A stretch of DNA of 64,000 nucleotides from NCBI RefSeq assembly GCF_002946835.1, contig NZ_CP026652.1, forward strand, positions 5,580,001 to 5,644,000. The letters run 5' to 3'. Positions 1 to 9,401 of the stretch are shown in pieces. Below the pieces are notes generated by a model that ran no database searches, was not told where the DNA came from, and saw nothing but the letters and a program-made list of their open reading frames with translations. The DNA is from Streptomyces dengpaensis. Its GTDB lineage: Bacteria; Actinomycetota; Actinomycetes; Streptomycetales; Streptomycetaceae. Positions within the stretch are counted from its first letter, which is position 1. Every line of letters starts with the position of its first letter. A program made the position numbers and the translations under genes.

Positions 1-76
1 CGCGGCACACCGGCGCCGTGAAGGGCGGCCCCCGCACCGACGCCGCCGGCCGGTTGCCGTTCGGGCGACGGCGGGT

Positions 77-1126
77 TCACACCCGCGGCGCCCCCGTGGA
101 CCCCCGCACCATCAACTCCCCCCGCACCGTGGCGATCCCACCCGGCGGCGGCTCTTCGCGACCCATGGCGATCCGCCCGGCGCGGGCGCCTGCCTCGGAG
201 AGAGGGAGCCGCACGGTGGTGAGGGCAGGCACCGCGTCGATGCTGAAGGGCAGGTCGTCGAACCCGGCTACGGACACGTCGTCGGGGATGCGCAGCCCGG
301 AGTCCCGCAGGGCGGCGCACGCGCCGAGTGCCACCGTGTCGTTCGCGGCGACGACGGCCGTCAACGACGGGTCGCGGCGCAGGAGTTCGAGCGTGGTCTC
401 GTAGCCGGAACGGCGGTCGTAGCGGCCGTGCACCGTCCACCGCGGATCGTCGTCGATCCCGTGCGCGGCCAGTGCGGCGCGGTGGCCTTCCAGACGGTGC
501 CGCGTCGTCGTCCGCTCCTCGGGCCCCGCGATGTAACCGAGCCGCCGGTGCCCGAGCCCGATCAGGTGCTCGGTGAGCTGCCGTCCGCCGCCGCGGTTGT
601 CGAAGGTGAGCGCGATCGCCTCGGCGGCCTCGGGCGCGGGCGGGCGCCCGCACAGGACGACCCGGGTCCCCGCCTCGGCCAGCTTGCGCAGCTTCGCGGC
701 GACGGCAGAGGCGTGCGCGTTGTCCTCGACGGCGCCTCCGGTGAGGACGACCGCGGCGGCGCGCTGGCGCTGGAGGAGCGTGAGGTAGGTGAGTTCGCGC
801 TCCGGGGAGCCGCCGGTGTTGCACACGACTCCGAGCCGTTCCCCGCCCGCGCGGCCCCCGGGGCCGCCGATCTCCGACTGGATCGCGGCCGCCATGATTC
901 CGAAGAACGGGTCGGCGATGTCGTTGACGAGGATGCCGACTAGGTCGGACGTCGCCGCGGCAAGTGAGCTCGCCGGGCCGTTCAGGACGTAGTCCAACTC
1001 GTCCACGGCCCGCAGCACCCGCTCACGGGTGGAGGCGGCCACGGGGTAGTTCCCGTTCAGCACGCGCGACACCGTCGCGGGCGAGACCTGGGCACGCGCC
1101 GCCACGTCCGCCAGGGTCACGGTCAT
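77..1126 (-). CDS. LacI-family transcriptional regulator
   Basis: A 349-residue sugar-responsive repressor. The N-terminal LacI helix-turn-helix is clear: residues 4-24 read LADVAARAQVSPATVSRVLN, followed by a hinge region. The rest is a periplasmic-binding-protein-like effector domain, with VGILVNDIADPFF near residue 62 and AGFDDLPFS near residue 290, typical of GalR/LacI proteins. The start is ATG with GGAGG eight bases upstream. It is divergent from the MocA-type dehydrogenase gene across a 293-bp gap that contains a LacI-type palindrome, so it probably controls that catabolic operon and itself. The effector is not predictable from sequence; a sugar or polyol is likely. Length is normal for the family. 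Confidence 0.93.
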   Translation of the reverse strand: MTVTLADVAARAQVSPATVSRVLNGNYPVAASTRERVLRAVDELDYVLNGPASSLAAATSDLVGILVNDIADPFFGIMAAAIQSEIGGPGGRAGGERLGVVCNTGGSPERELTYLTLLQRQRAAAVVLTGGAVEDNAHASAVAAKLRKLAEAGTRVVLCGRPPAPEAAEAIALTFDNRGGGRQLTEHLIGLGHRRLGYIAGPEERTTTRHRLEGHRAALAAHGIDDDPRWTVHGRYDRRSGYETTLELLRRDPSLTAVVAANDTVALGACAALRDSGLRIPDDVSVAGFDDLPFSIDAVPALTTVRLPLSEAGARAGRIAMGREEPPPGGIATVRGELMVRGSTGAPRV

Positions 1127-1333
1127 CTCGTCGTCCTCCGGTCACGGTCACGCATCTCGTCGCACCTCGTCGTACCTCGCACGGACCATCTCCCCAGGGG
1201 CCCCGCCCCCGCAGGCCCGCGCCACGCCCGTGCAGACCATACGGCCATCAGCCCCCGTTGTTCGCCCCCTCGAACAACTCGTCATCGTCACGGTCTTGTC
1301 CGACAGCTGATCAGAGGCTAGTTTCTTGCGCAT

Positions 1334-1346
1334 AGAAAGCGCTTGC
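1334..1346. promoter_or_regulatory. Candidate LacI-family operator
   Basis: AGAAAGCGCTTGC in the divergent spacer fits the CG-centred palindrome bound by LacI/GalR regulators. It lies about 75 bp upstream of the MocA-type gene. The assignment to the neighbouring regulator is inference. Confidence 0.5.
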
Positions 1347-1419
1347 CGTCACGCTCGCCAGTGGAGCCAGAGCCCGGTGGAGCACACGCGGCGCGCACCC
1401 CGCGTACGGAGGGAATGAC

Positions 1420-2571
1420 GTGACACGCGAGACGGTGCGTATCGCCATGAACGGCGTGACGGGACGCATGGGCCACCGCCCGCACCTCGTCCGCTCGATC
1501 CTCGCCCTGCGCGACGAGGGCGGCCTCGACCTGGGCGACGGCACCGTGCTGTGGCCCGAACCCGTGCTCGTCGGCCGCCGCGGACACGCCCTGAGGGCGC
1601 TCGCCGAGCAGCACGGCCTGGAGCACTGGTCGACCGACCTGGACGCCGTCCTGGCCGACCCGGCCGTCGGCATCTACTTCGACGCGCAGGTCACCTCGGC
1701 CCGCGAGGAGGCGATCAAGAAGGCCATCGCGGCGGGCAAGCACATCTACACCGAGAAGCCGACGGCGACGAGCCTGGACGGCGCCCTGGAACTGGCCCGC
1801 CTGGCGGCCGAGAAGGGGGTGCGGCACGGCGTCGTCCAGGACAAGCTCTTCCTCCCCGGCCTGCGCAAGCTCAAGCGCCTCGTCGACGGCGGCTTCTTCG
1901 GCCGGATCCTGTCCATCCGCGGGGAGTTCGGCTACTGGGTCTTCGAGGGCGACTGGCAGCCGGCCCAGCGCCCCTCCTGGAACTACCGCGCCGAGGACGG
2001 CGGCGGCATCGTCCTCGACATGTTCCCGCACTGGGAGTACGTCCTGCACGAACTGTTCGGCCGCGTCACCTCCGTCCAGGCGCTCACCGCCACCCACATC
2101 CCGCAGCGCTGGGACGAGCGGGGCAAGCCGTACGACGCCACGGCCGACGACGCCGCGTACGGCGTCTTCGAGCTCGCAGGGGGCGCGATCGCCCAGATCA
2201 ACTCGTCGTGGGCGGTGCGCGTGAACCGCGACGAGCTGGTGGAGTTCCAGGTGGACGGCACGGAGGGCTCGGCCGTGGCCGGCCTGCGCACCTGCCGCGT
2301 CCAGCACCGGTCCGCGACCCCGAAGCCGGTCTGGGACCCGGACTTCCCGGCGGCGTACTCCTTCCGCGACCAGTGGCAGGAGGTCCCGGACAACGCGGAC
2401 TTCGGCAACGCCTTCAAGGCCCAGTGGGAGCTGTTCCTGCGGCACGTCTACGCCGGCGCGCCCTACCACTGGGACCTGCTGGCCGGCGCCCGCGGCGTCC
2501 AGCTCGCCGAACTGGGCCTGAAGTCCGCGGCGCAGGGCCGCCGTCTCGACCTACCGGAGATCGCGCTGTGA
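1420..2571 (+). CDS. Gfo/Idh/MocA-family oxidoreductase
   Basis: A 383-residue NAD(P)-dependent sugar or polyol dehydrogenase. The N-terminal Rossmann segment runs MNGVTGRMGHRPH. The family EKP motif (YTEKPTAT) supplies the lysine near residue 110. The second half is the alpha/beta substrate-binding domain, with a conserved aspartate-histidine region at DMFPHWEYV near residue 205. The GTG start at 1420 has GGAGGGA six bases before it. Its last bases overlap the start of the next gene, so the two are translationally coupled. Together with the aldolase-like and isomerase-like genes downstream it forms an oxidation-then-cleavage sugar pathway. The substrate is unknown; an inositol-related or keto-sugar role is possible but not shown. 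Confidence 0.88.
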   Translation: MTRETVRIAMNGVTGRMGHRPHLVRSILALRDEGGLDLGDGTVLWPEPVLVGRRGHALRALAEQHGLEHWSTDLDAVLADPAVGIYFDAQVTSAREEAIKKAIAAGKHIYTEKPTATSLDGALELARLAAEKGVRHGVVQDKLFLPGLRKLKRLVDGGFFGRILSIRGEFGYWVFEGDWQPAQRPSWNYRAEDGGGIVLDMFPHWEYVLHELFGRVTSVQALTATHIPQRWDERGKPYDATADDAAYGVFELAGGAIAQINSSWAVRVNRDELVEFQVDGTEGSAVAGLRTCRVQHRSATPKPVWDPDFPAAYSFRDQWQEVPDNADFGNAFKAQWELFLRHVYAGAPYHWDLLAGARGVQLAELGLKSAAQGRRLDLPEIAL

Positions 2572-3722
2572 CCCTCCAACTCCCGGACGCGCGCGGCCGT
2601 GTGCGGTCCTACGAGCCGCGCACCGAGCCCCTCGCCTTCGCAGCCGGCGCCCCCTTCACCTCCCGTACGGTCTTCGCGGCCGCGCACGTGGTCGCCGACC
2701 CGTACGCGGACGTGTCCCCCGACGCGCCCGCCGCCGTCGACTGGGACGCGACCCTCGCCTTCCGCCGCCACCTGTGGTCGCACGGGCTGGGTGTCGCCGA
2801 GGCGATGGACACCGCCCAGCGGGGCATGGGTCTGGACTGGGCGGGCGCGGCGGAGCTGATCCGCCGGTCCGCGGCGGAGGCCGAGGCGGTCGGCGGCCGT
2901 ATCGCCTGCGGCGTCGGCACGGACCAGCTCGCCGGCCCGGCCCGCCTGGAGGAGATCCGCACGGCGTACGAGGAGCAGCTGGCCGTCGTCGAGGAGTCGG
3001 GTGCCCAGGCGATCCTGATGGCCTCGCGCGCGCTGGCCGCGGCCGCCAGGCGCCCCCAGGACTACCTGGAGGTGTACGGCCATCTGCTCCGGCAGTCCGC
3101 CGAGCCCGTGATCCTGCACTGGCTCGGCCCGATGTTCGACCCGGCGCTGGAGGGCTACTGGGGGTCGAGCGACCTGGACGCGGCGACGGACACCTTCCTG
3201 GAGGTCATCGCCGCCCACCCCGGCAAAGTGGACGGCATCAAGGTGTCGCTGCTGGACGCCCGGCGCGAGACCGGCATCCGCCGCCGCCTCACAGACGGCG
3301 TCCGCTGCTACACGGGCGACGACTTCCACTACCCCGAGCTGATCGCGGGTGACGAGCAGGGCTTCAGCCACGCGCTGCTCGGCGTCTTCGACCCGCTGGG
3401 CCCGCTGGCGGCGGAGGCGGTACGGGTCCTGGACACGGGCGATGCGAAGGGCTTCCGCGAACTCCTCGACCCCACGGTCGAGTTGTCCCGCCACCTCTTC
3501 CAGACCCCCACCCGCTTCTACAAGACGGGCGTCGTCTTCCTGGCCTGGCTCGCGGGCCACCAGACACACTTCACGATGGTGGGCGGCCTGCAGTCGGCCC
3601 GCTCGCTCCCGCACTTCGCCCGCGCCTACGAACTGGCCGACGGCCTGGGCCTGTTCCCGGATCCCGAACTCGCGGAGGAACGGATGAAGAACCTGCTCGC
3701 GATGTACGGGGTGGGCCAGTGA
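2568..3722 (+). CDS. Dihydrodipicolinate synthase-like aldolase (DUF993 family)
   Basis: A 384-residue (beta/alpha)8-barrel protein of the DUF993 group of the DHDPS/N-acetylneuraminate lyase superfamily. The segment DGIKVSLLDARRE near residue 225 holds the likely Schiff-base lysine. The chosen GTG at 2568 overlaps the upstream stop (GTGA); longer readings of this frame run antisense-like through the dehydrogenase gene and lack family sequence. It probably cleaves or dehydrates the product of the preceding dehydrogenase, to feed the isomerase downstream. Family membership is secure, the actual reaction is inference. It is the middle gene of a three-gene operon with 4-base overlaps on both sides. 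Confidence 0.85.
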   Translation: MTLQLPDARGRVRSYEPRTEPLAFAAGAPFTSRTVFAAAHVVADPYADVSPDAPAAVDWDATLAFRRHLWSHGLGVAEAMDTAQRGMGLDWAGAAELIRRSAAEAEAVGGRIACGVGTDQLAGPARLEEIRTAYEEQLAVVEESGAQAILMASRALAAAARRPQDYLEVYGHLLRQSAEPVILHWLGPMFDPALEGYWGSSDLDAATDTFLEVIAAHPGKVDGIKVSLLDARRETGIRRRLTDGVRCYTGDDFHYPELIAGDEQGFSHALLGVFDPLGPLAAEAVRVLDTGDAKGFRELLDPTVELSRHLFQTPTRFYKTGVVFLAWLAGHQTHFTMVGGLQSARSLPHFARAYELADGLGLFPDPELAEERMKNLLAMYGVGQ

Positions 3723-4555
3723 ACGCTTCACTGTCCCGCTTCTCCATCAACCAGATGACGGTCAGGCAGTTGTCGCTGCCCGAACTCGCAGAGACCTGCG
3801 GCGCGTTGAGCATCGGCAACGTGGGCCTGTGGCGCGAGCCGGTCCAGGCGTACGGCGTGGAGGCGACGGCCAAGCTGGTCCGCGCCGCGGGCCTGACGGT
3901 GACGACGCTGTGCCGCGGCGGCTTCTTCACGGCGATCGACCCGGCCGCGCGCGCCAAGGCCCTCGCCGACAACCGCCGGGCGGTCGACGAGGCGGCGACG
4001 CTGGGCACGGACACGTTGGTGCTGGTGTCGGGCGGCCTCCCGGCGGGCTCCAGGGACCTGCGCGGCGCGCGGGAGCGGATAGCCGACGCGCTGGGGGAGT
4101 TGGGCCCGTACGCGGAATCCCGCGGCGTACGCCTGGCCATCGAGCCGCTGCACCCCATGTACGCGGCCGACCGCTGTGTGGTCTCCACCCTCGCCCAGGC
4201 CCTCGACCTCGCGGAACGCTTCCCCGCGCATCAGGTCGGCGTCACGGTGGACACGTACCACATCTGGTGGGACGACACCGCACCGGAGCAGATCGCCCGC
4301 GCGGGCTCCGGCGGCCGTATCCACGCCTTCCAACTCGCCGACTGGGTCACCCCGTTGCCGGAGGGTGTCCTCAACGGGCGCGGGCAGATCGGGGACGGCG
4401 CGCTCGACCTGCGGGAGTGGAAGGGGTACGTCGAGGCCGCCGGGTACACCGGTCCCATCGAGGTCGAGCTGTTCAACGACGGGCTGTGGGCCCGGGACGG
4501 CCGGGAGGTCCTGGCGGAGACCGCGGAGCGTTTCATCGCACACGTGATCCCGTGA
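3719..4555 (+). CDS. Sugar phosphate isomerase/epimerase family protein
   Basis: A 278-residue TIM-barrel protein of the AP-endonuclease-2 / xylose-isomerase-like superfamily. Conserved metal-ligand segments are visible: AIEPLHP near residue 140, GVTVDTYHIWWDD near residue 175, and EVELFND near residue 257. These carry the glutamate, aspartate and histidine ligands expected in the family. Start is GTG at 3719, overlapping the preceding stop, so it is coupled to the aldolase-like gene. It is the last gene of the operon started by the MocA-type dehydrogenase. Inosose or keto-sugar isomerase activity is plausible; the substrate cannot be read from sequence. Confidence 0.87.
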   Translation: MNASLSRFSINQMTVRQLSLPELAETCGALSIGNVGLWREPVQAYGVEATAKLVRAAGLTVTTLCRGGFFTAIDPAARAKALADNRRAVDEAATLGTDTLVLVSGGLPAGSRDLRGARERIADALGELGPYAESRGVRLAIEPLHPMYAADRCVVSTLAQALDLAERFPAHQVGVTVDTYHIWWDDTAPEQIARAGSGGRIHAFQLADWVTPLPEGVLNGRGQIGDGALDLREWKGYVEAAGYTGPIEVELFNDGLWARDGREVLAETAERFIAHVIP

Positions 4556-4809
4556 GGGGATGCGCACAGGTGCTCCCGTGACGGGATGAGGAAGTGGTCC
4601 CGGAAAAAGTCCCGGGGGACCGTGCAACCCTTTCGGCGGGCGGTGGGTCGTACTGGGTGTCAGAACTTCTGGAGGGGGATCTGGGGGGATCGCGGGGGTT
4701 CTGACGGTGGAGGGGGGAACCCGAGGGGGCCTGGTCGACGGACCGGGCCCCCTCGAAGCGTGTCACCGCCGGCTGCCGCCGCACGCGTCCTTCGTGGGCC
4801 TGGCGCAGA
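4556..4809. other. Intergenic stretch with possible ECF sigma promoter remnant
   Basis: No convincing gene in this 254-bp stretch. GCAACC at 4624-4629 followed by CGTA at 4649-4652 resembles an ECF-sigma promoter, but the spacing is long and the gene immediately after is an insertion-sequence relic, so any original downstream gene is missing. Weakly supported. Confidence 0.25.
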
Positions 4810-5334
4810 GTGCCCGCAGCGCTGCTGGCGCACTGGTGTGCTCGCAAGCGCGCGGAGCTGCAGAAGAAACAGACCCGCTCGGCCACCCGCCGCGCGGCCC
4901 GCCGCGCGAAGAAGGAACAGCGCCATGCCACGCATGTGAACCACCGGATCAGCAAGGAGATTGTGTCCGTTGCGCAACGCACCGGTCGCGGGATCGCCGT
5001 CGGGCAGCTGGACGGTATCCGTGAGCGGGTACGGCTTCGACGCGACCAGCGGGGCACCCTCTCCTCCTGGCCCTTCCACCAGCTCGGGCAGCACCTCGCC
5101 TATAAAGCCAGACAGGCCGGGGTGCCGTTTCTGGAGGTGGATGCGGCTTACACCTCGCAGCGCTGTCCGCGCTGCGGGCACACCGAGAAGGCCAACCGGC
5201 CCGATCGGGACCATTTTTCCTGTCGTCGATGCGGCCTCTCTGGGCCCGCCGACCACGTCGCCGGGGTCAACGTGCGCGACCGCGCGCGCTCGGCGTGGGC
5301 ATCCGTCACCATGCCCGTCCCGCTCCTGGCATAG
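4810..5334 (+). pseudogene. TnpB/OrfB (IS200/IS605 family) C-terminal relic
   Basis: About 174 residues matching only the C-terminal half of IS605-type TnpB, the RNA-guided transposon nuclease. The segment GIRERVRLRRDQRG followed by AYKARQAGVPFLEVDAAYTS is the late RuvC core. A four-cysteine zinc ribbon follows (CPRCGH then CRRCG). The final aspartate (GPADHVAGVN) is present. The RuvC glutamate position, usually in a 'LEDL' motif, here reads AVGQLDGIR, so Glu is replaced by Gly. The N-terminal half with the first RuvC aspartate is absent and no TnpA is nearby. This looks like a decayed insertion. A repurposed nuclease-dead TnpB is a weaker alternative, given the short length. Confidence 0.75.
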
Positions 5335-5399
5335 CCGACGGCGGGAGATGCGACCCGTGACCGCCCCGTCGTAGGGGGCAGTCGGGAGCGCGACAAGGT

Positions 5400-5433
5400 G
5401 TGAACGACCGAGTACACAAGCCCGGCCGTTCAC
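5400..5433 (+). other. Hairpin beyond TnpB relic (possible IS right end)
   Basis: GTGAACG at 5400-5406 pairs with CGTTCAC at 5427-5433, with a further CCG/CGG pairing inside. IS605 elements end in such hairpins, and TnpB guide RNAs come from this 3' zone. Assignment is inferred from position. Confidence 0.35.
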
Positions 5434-5626
5434 GACCGAGAAGGTGACGAGCATGCTCACACGCCCCCACCGCGTACCGCATGGCTTCTTCTGGCCCACG
5501 GAACATCGTAGGGAGCGGGTGAGGAAGGAACGGGAAGGGAATCCGGAGAGAGCGAGAGGGGCGGCGGTGGCCGCGCCTCACGCCCGCGGCATCAACCTTG
5601 TGGATCAACGGTGTTCGTGCTGGTTG

Positions 5627-6571
5627 CTAGTGCTCGACGAGCTCGGGCGGTGTCCTGCTCATGTACCAGCCGTCGACACGGGGCCCGACGAGATCGGACG
5701 GCCAGCCCGCCGTCTCGACAGCGGCTTCGTAGACGGCGTCACCGAACGCGACGATCGCCTGGTGCGGGTCCGGTGTCTCCCTGAGTTTGTCCCACGGCAG
5801 CTGAACCAGACCGGCGTCGGGATGCCAGGCCGCGCCCTCGACACCCCAGGACCGGCCCTCGAGTCCGTCCGGCTGGGGCCAGATGTAGGCGTACATGCCG
5901 GCGTTCGGAGCCTTGGCGTCCCCGAAGGAGAATCCCACCGACACATACGCGTCGAGCTGGGCGTTCTGCTGGAACGGCGGAGCGTGGGGCGGCGGCGTGG
6001 TGGGCTGCGCCCGCCACCGCGTCGCGGACAGGTCGAACCCGCCCCACATCACACCGACCCGGGGACGGTGTCCCAGGAAGGGTGCCTGCCACGCCTCTAG
6101 CCCGTCGGCGGCGAGGTCCAGCGCGGTCCACATCAGCCGGGCCGCATCGCCGTCCCACGTACGTTCGACCTGATCGTCCCTGAAGGTCGGCGGGGCATCC
6201 GGAATCTCGCAGATCAACGAGCTGTGCGGCCGGTGTACGCCGAGCTCGGCCGCCGCGGCGCAGAACGACGCGAAGAACGCGGCGACCGACCCCTTGGACA
6301 AGGGCAGGGTCCGCGAACCGCTGTCGGACTCGATGACCACGTCACCGTCGAGCAGGCGGTAGTGGACCACGAAGGTCACGCCTCCCTGCCGGAATGTCGG
6401 CGTACTGAGCCCCCGGGGGGTGACTTCGAGGACGATGTTTCCCCAGCCGACTTCGAAGGGCTCGTCGAGGGTGTACTTGCCCGCGACCTGAACCACGCGG
6501 TTCACGTAGTCGATCATGGGCGCCAGGTCCTTGTAGACCAGCGCCGGCCATGTATGCAGACGTTCGCTCAC
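5627..6571 (-). CDS. DUF5996 family protein
   Basis: A 314-residue cytosolic protein matching the DUF5996 family, recognisable from the N-terminal TWPALVYKDL and the stretch GNIVLEVTPRGLSTP, with FDLSATRW and FSFGDAKAPNAGMYAYIWPQ later. No signal peptide, no membrane segment, no known catalytic motif. The GTG start at 6571 has GGGAGG six bases upstream. It is divergent from recD2. Function unknown; I see nothing in the context that assigns one. Confidence 0.8.
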   Translation of the reverse strand: MSERLHTWPALVYKDLAPMIDYVNRVVQVAGKYTLDEPFEVGWGNIVLEVTPRGLSTPTFRQGGVTFVVHYRLLDGDVVIESDSGSRTLPLSKGSVAAFFASFCAAAAELGVHRPHSSLICEIPDAPPTFRDDQVERTWDGDAARLMWTALDLAADGLEAWQAPFLGHRPRVGVMWGGFDLSATRWRAQPTTPPPHAPPFQQNAQLDAYVSVGFSFGDAKAPNAGMYAYIWPQPDGLEGRSWGVEGAAWHPDAGLVQLPWDKLRETPDPHQAIVAFGDAVYEAAVETAGWPSDLVGPRVDGWYMSRTPPELVEH

Positions 6572-6781
6572 GGAGAGCCTCCCAGCGTGTCGAGGGGATC
6601 AGCGGGAGGGGACGCCGGGCGCCACGGCCGCTCCCCCATGCTGTTATGGGCGGGCCTCGGACACCGAAGTGTGATCCAGCGCCCATTTTCGCACGCGGGT
6701 CACGGCCCTGCCCGCTCGGTGGCGTGACGAGGTTGTCCACCGGCCGGCCGCGATGTCGGACCTGGCCTGTAGCGTCGGATC

Positions 6782-9076
6782 ATGTCCAATCAGGCAGGCA
6801 ACCGGCAGGTGAACCTGGCGGTGGTGGAAGGGGTCCTGGAGCGGATCACGTACGCCAACGAGGAGAACGGCTACACGGTCGCCCGCGTCGACACCGGACG
6901 AGGAGGCGGTGACCTGCTCACGGTCGTGGGTGCGCTGCTCGGCGCCCAGGTCGGCGAGTCCCTGCGCATGGAGGGCCGCTGGGGCTCCCACCCGCAGTAC
7001 GGCAAGCAGTTCACCGTCGAGAACTACACGACCGTCCTGCCGGCCACCGTCCAGGGCATCCGCCGCTATCTCGGCTCCGGCCTGGTCAAGGGCATCGGCC
7101 CGGTCTTCGCCGACCGCATCACCCAGCACTTCGGCCTGGACACCCTGCAGATCATCGAGGAGGAGCCCAAGCGGCTCATCGAGGTCCCGGGCCTCGGCCC
7201 CAAGCGCACCAAGAAGATCGCCGACGCCTGGGAGGAGCAGAAGGCGATCAAGGAGGTCATGCTCTTCCTCCAGACGGTCGAGGTGTCGACGTCCATCGCG
7301 GTCCGCATCTACAAGAAGTACGGCGACGCTTCGATCTCCGTGGTCAAGAACCAGCCCTACCGCCTCGCGGCCGACGTCTGGGGCATCGGCTTCCTCACCG
7401 CCGACAAGATCGCCCAGTCCGTCGGCATCCCGCACGACAGCCCGGAGCGCGTCAAGGCCGGTCTTCAGTACGCCCTTTCGCAGTCGGCCGACCAGGGCCA
7501 CTGCTTTCTCCCGGAGGAGCGGCTGATCGCGGACGCGGTGAAGCTGCTGCAGGTTGACACCGGTCTGGTCATCGAGTGCCTCGCGGAGCTGGCGGAGCCC
7601 GGCGAGGACGGCTCCGAGCCCGGTGTCGTCCGGGAGAAGGTGCCCGGCCCCGACGGTGGCGCTGCCCCCGTGACCGCGATCTACCTCGTCCCCTTCCACC
7701 GCGCCGAACTCTCCCTATCCGCCCAGCTGTTGCGTCTCCTGCGCACCGGCGAGGACCGGATGCCCGGCTTCCGCGACGTGGCCTGGGACAAGGCGCTGGC
7801 GTGGCTGAAGGGGCGTACGGGCGCGGAGCTGGCGGCGGCGCAGGAGGAGGCCGTCCGGCTCGCGCTCACCCAGAAGGTCGCCGTGCTCACCGGCGGCCCC
7901 GGCTGCGGCAAGTCGTTCACGGTCCGCTCGATCGTGGAACTGGCGCGCGCGAAGCGGGCGAAGGTCGTCCTGGCCGCCCCCACGGGCCGCGCGGCCAAGC
8001 GCCTCGCCGAGCTGACCGGCGCCGAGGCCTCCACCGTGCACCGGCTCCTGGAGCTCAAGCCGGGCGGCGACGCGGCGTACGACAAGGACCGTCCGCTGGA
8101 CGCCGACCTGGTGGTCGTGGACGAGGCCTCCATGCTCGACCTCCTCCTCGCCAACAAGCTGGTGAAGGCGGTGCCCCCGGGCGCCCACCTCCTCTTCGTG
8201 GGAGACGTCGACCAGCTCCCCAGCGTCGGCGCGGGCGAGGTCCTCAGAGACCTGCTCGCCGACGGGGGCCCCATCCCCTCCGTCCGCCTGACCCAGGTCT
8301 TCCGCCAGGCCCAGCAGTCGGGGGTGGTGACGAACGCGCACCGGATCAACTCCGGGCAGCACCCCGTCACCGACGGCATGAAGGACTTCTTCCTCTTCGT
8401 CGAGGACGACACCGAGGAGGCGGGACGGCTCACGGTGGACGTGGCGGCGCGGCGGATCCCGGCCAAGTTCGGGCTCGACCCGCGCCGGGACGTCCAGGTC
8501 CTGGCACCCATGCACCGGGGCCCGGCAGGCGCCGGCAACCTCAACGGCCTGCTCCAGCAGGCGATCACGCCCGGCCGCCCGGACCTCGCCGAGAAGCGCT
8601 TCGGCGGCCGCGTCTTCCGCGTCGGCGACAAGGTCACCCAGATTCGCAACAATTACGAGAAGGGCGAGAACGGCGTCTTCAACGGCACCGTGGGCGTCGT
8701 CACCTCGCTCGATCCCGTCGAACAGCGCCTGACGGTCCTGACGGACGAGGACGAGGAGGTGCCGTACGACTTCGACGAACTCGACGAGCTGGCCCACGCG
8801 TACGCGGTGACCATCCACCGCTCCCAGGGCAGCGAATACTCGGCGGTGGTGATCCCCGTCACCACGGGCGCGTGGATGATGCTCCAGCGCAATCTGCTCT
8901 ATACGGCCGTCACCCGCGCCAAGAAGCTGGTCGTCCTCGTGGGCTCCCGCAAGGCCATCGGCCAGGCGGTGCGCACGGTGTCGGCGGGCAGGCGGTGCAC
9001 GGCCCTGGACTTCCGCCTCTCCGGCTCCCGCCCGACGGCGGAGACCACTGCCGACACCCCGGCCCGGTCTGCCTGA
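6782..9076 (+). CDS. recD2: RecD2-type ATP-dependent DNA helicase
   Basis: A 764-residue SF1B helicase. The N-terminal OB-like region (residues 13-95) and tandem helix-hairpin-helix segments (GSGLVKGIGPVFADRI near 97; GLGPKRTKKI near 137) are typical of RecD2, which acts without RecBC. The Walker A motif TGGPGCGKS is near residue 369 and Walker B VVVDEASMLD near 443. FRQAQQS near 506 and VTIHRSQGSEYSAVVIP near 677 are the later helicase motifs, the last in a UvrD_C_2-type domain. It unwinds DNA 5' to 3' in repair or replication-stress responses. It is a single gene; the citrate synthase gene follows 325 bp downstream. Confidence 0.94.
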   Translation: MSNQAGNRQVNLAVVEGVLERITYANEENGYTVARVDTGRGGGDLLTVVGALLGAQVGESLRMEGRWGSHPQYGKQFTVENYTTVLPATVQGIRRYLGSGLVKGIGPVFADRITQHFGLDTLQIIEEEPKRLIEVPGLGPKRTKKIADAWEEQKAIKEVMLFLQTVEVSTSIAVRIYKKYGDASISVVKNQPYRLAADVWGIGFLTADKIAQSVGIPHDSPERVKAGLQYALSQSADQGHCFLPEERLIADAVKLLQVDTGLVIECLAELAEPGEDGSEPGVVREKVPGPDGGAAPVTAIYLVPFHRAELSLSAQLLRLLRTGEDRMPGFRDVAWDKALAWLKGRTGAELAAAQEEAVRLALTQKVAVLTGGPGCGKSFTVRSIVELARAKRAKVVLAAPTGRAAKRLAELTGAEASTVHRLLELKPGGDAAYDKDRPLDADLVVVDEASMLDLLLANKLVKAVPPGAHLLFVGDVDQLPSVGAGEVLRDLLADGGPIPSVRLTQVFRQAQQSGVVTNAHRINSGQHPVTDGMKDFFLFVEDDTEEAGRLTVDVAARRIPAKFGLDPRRDVQVLAPMHRGPAGAGNLNGLLQQAITPGRPDLAEKRFGGRVFRVGDKVTQIRNNYEKGENGVFNGTVGVVTSLDPVEQRLTVLTDEDEEVPYDFDELDELAHAYAVTIHRSQGSEYSAVVIPVTTGAWMMLQRNLLYTAVTRAKKLVVLVGSRKAIGQAVRTVSAGRRCTALDFRLSGSRPTAETTADTPARSA

Positions 9077-9264
9077 CGGAACGGCCGTCGGCCGGCTCGA
9101 TCGGCGGCCACGATCGGGTGGTTCACGTGGCGCCGCCGCCCCGCCCCGGCGCCGCCAAGTCGCCTGGGCCAGGGGGCCCGACCCCCGGCATCACAAAAAA
9201 TGATCGATCAAATGAGTCGCAAAGGTCACACAGCACTTCCGGATCCAGGGCGAAGGGGGGCAGG

Positions 9265-9351
9265 ATGAGCAGCCTGGCGGCACTCAGTGCCGCCAACGGG
9301 CCCAATGGTCGACCCCGAGTGCACTCTCCAGGGCCAAATGGGGGATGGTAG
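9265..9351 (+). CDS. Possible leader peptide upstream of citrate synthase
   Basis: A 28-codon ORF, ATG to TAG, with a purine-rich GAAGGGGGG element just upstream. It ends 50 bp before the citrate synthase start. It contains a repeated Gly-Pro-Asn-Gly motif (NGPNG, GPNGG). It may be a translated leader controlling the downstream gene, or chance. No homologue is known to me. Confidence 0.3.
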   Translation: MSSLAALSAANGPNGRPRVHSPGPNGGW

Positions 9352-9401
9352 AGACAGTCAGGGCACCTCAAAGAAGAGGCACAACGTCGGTGAGGGATGA
9401 C

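Noticed and set aside
2463..3731. 422-residue minus-strand frame over the DHDPS-like gene
   Set aside because: Antisense shadow; the plus strand has the protein family and coupled starts.
4586..4939. Short plus-strand frame starting MRKWSRKK upstream of the TnpB relic
   Set aside because: Low-complexity Gly/Arg sequence; overlaps the relic in another frame.
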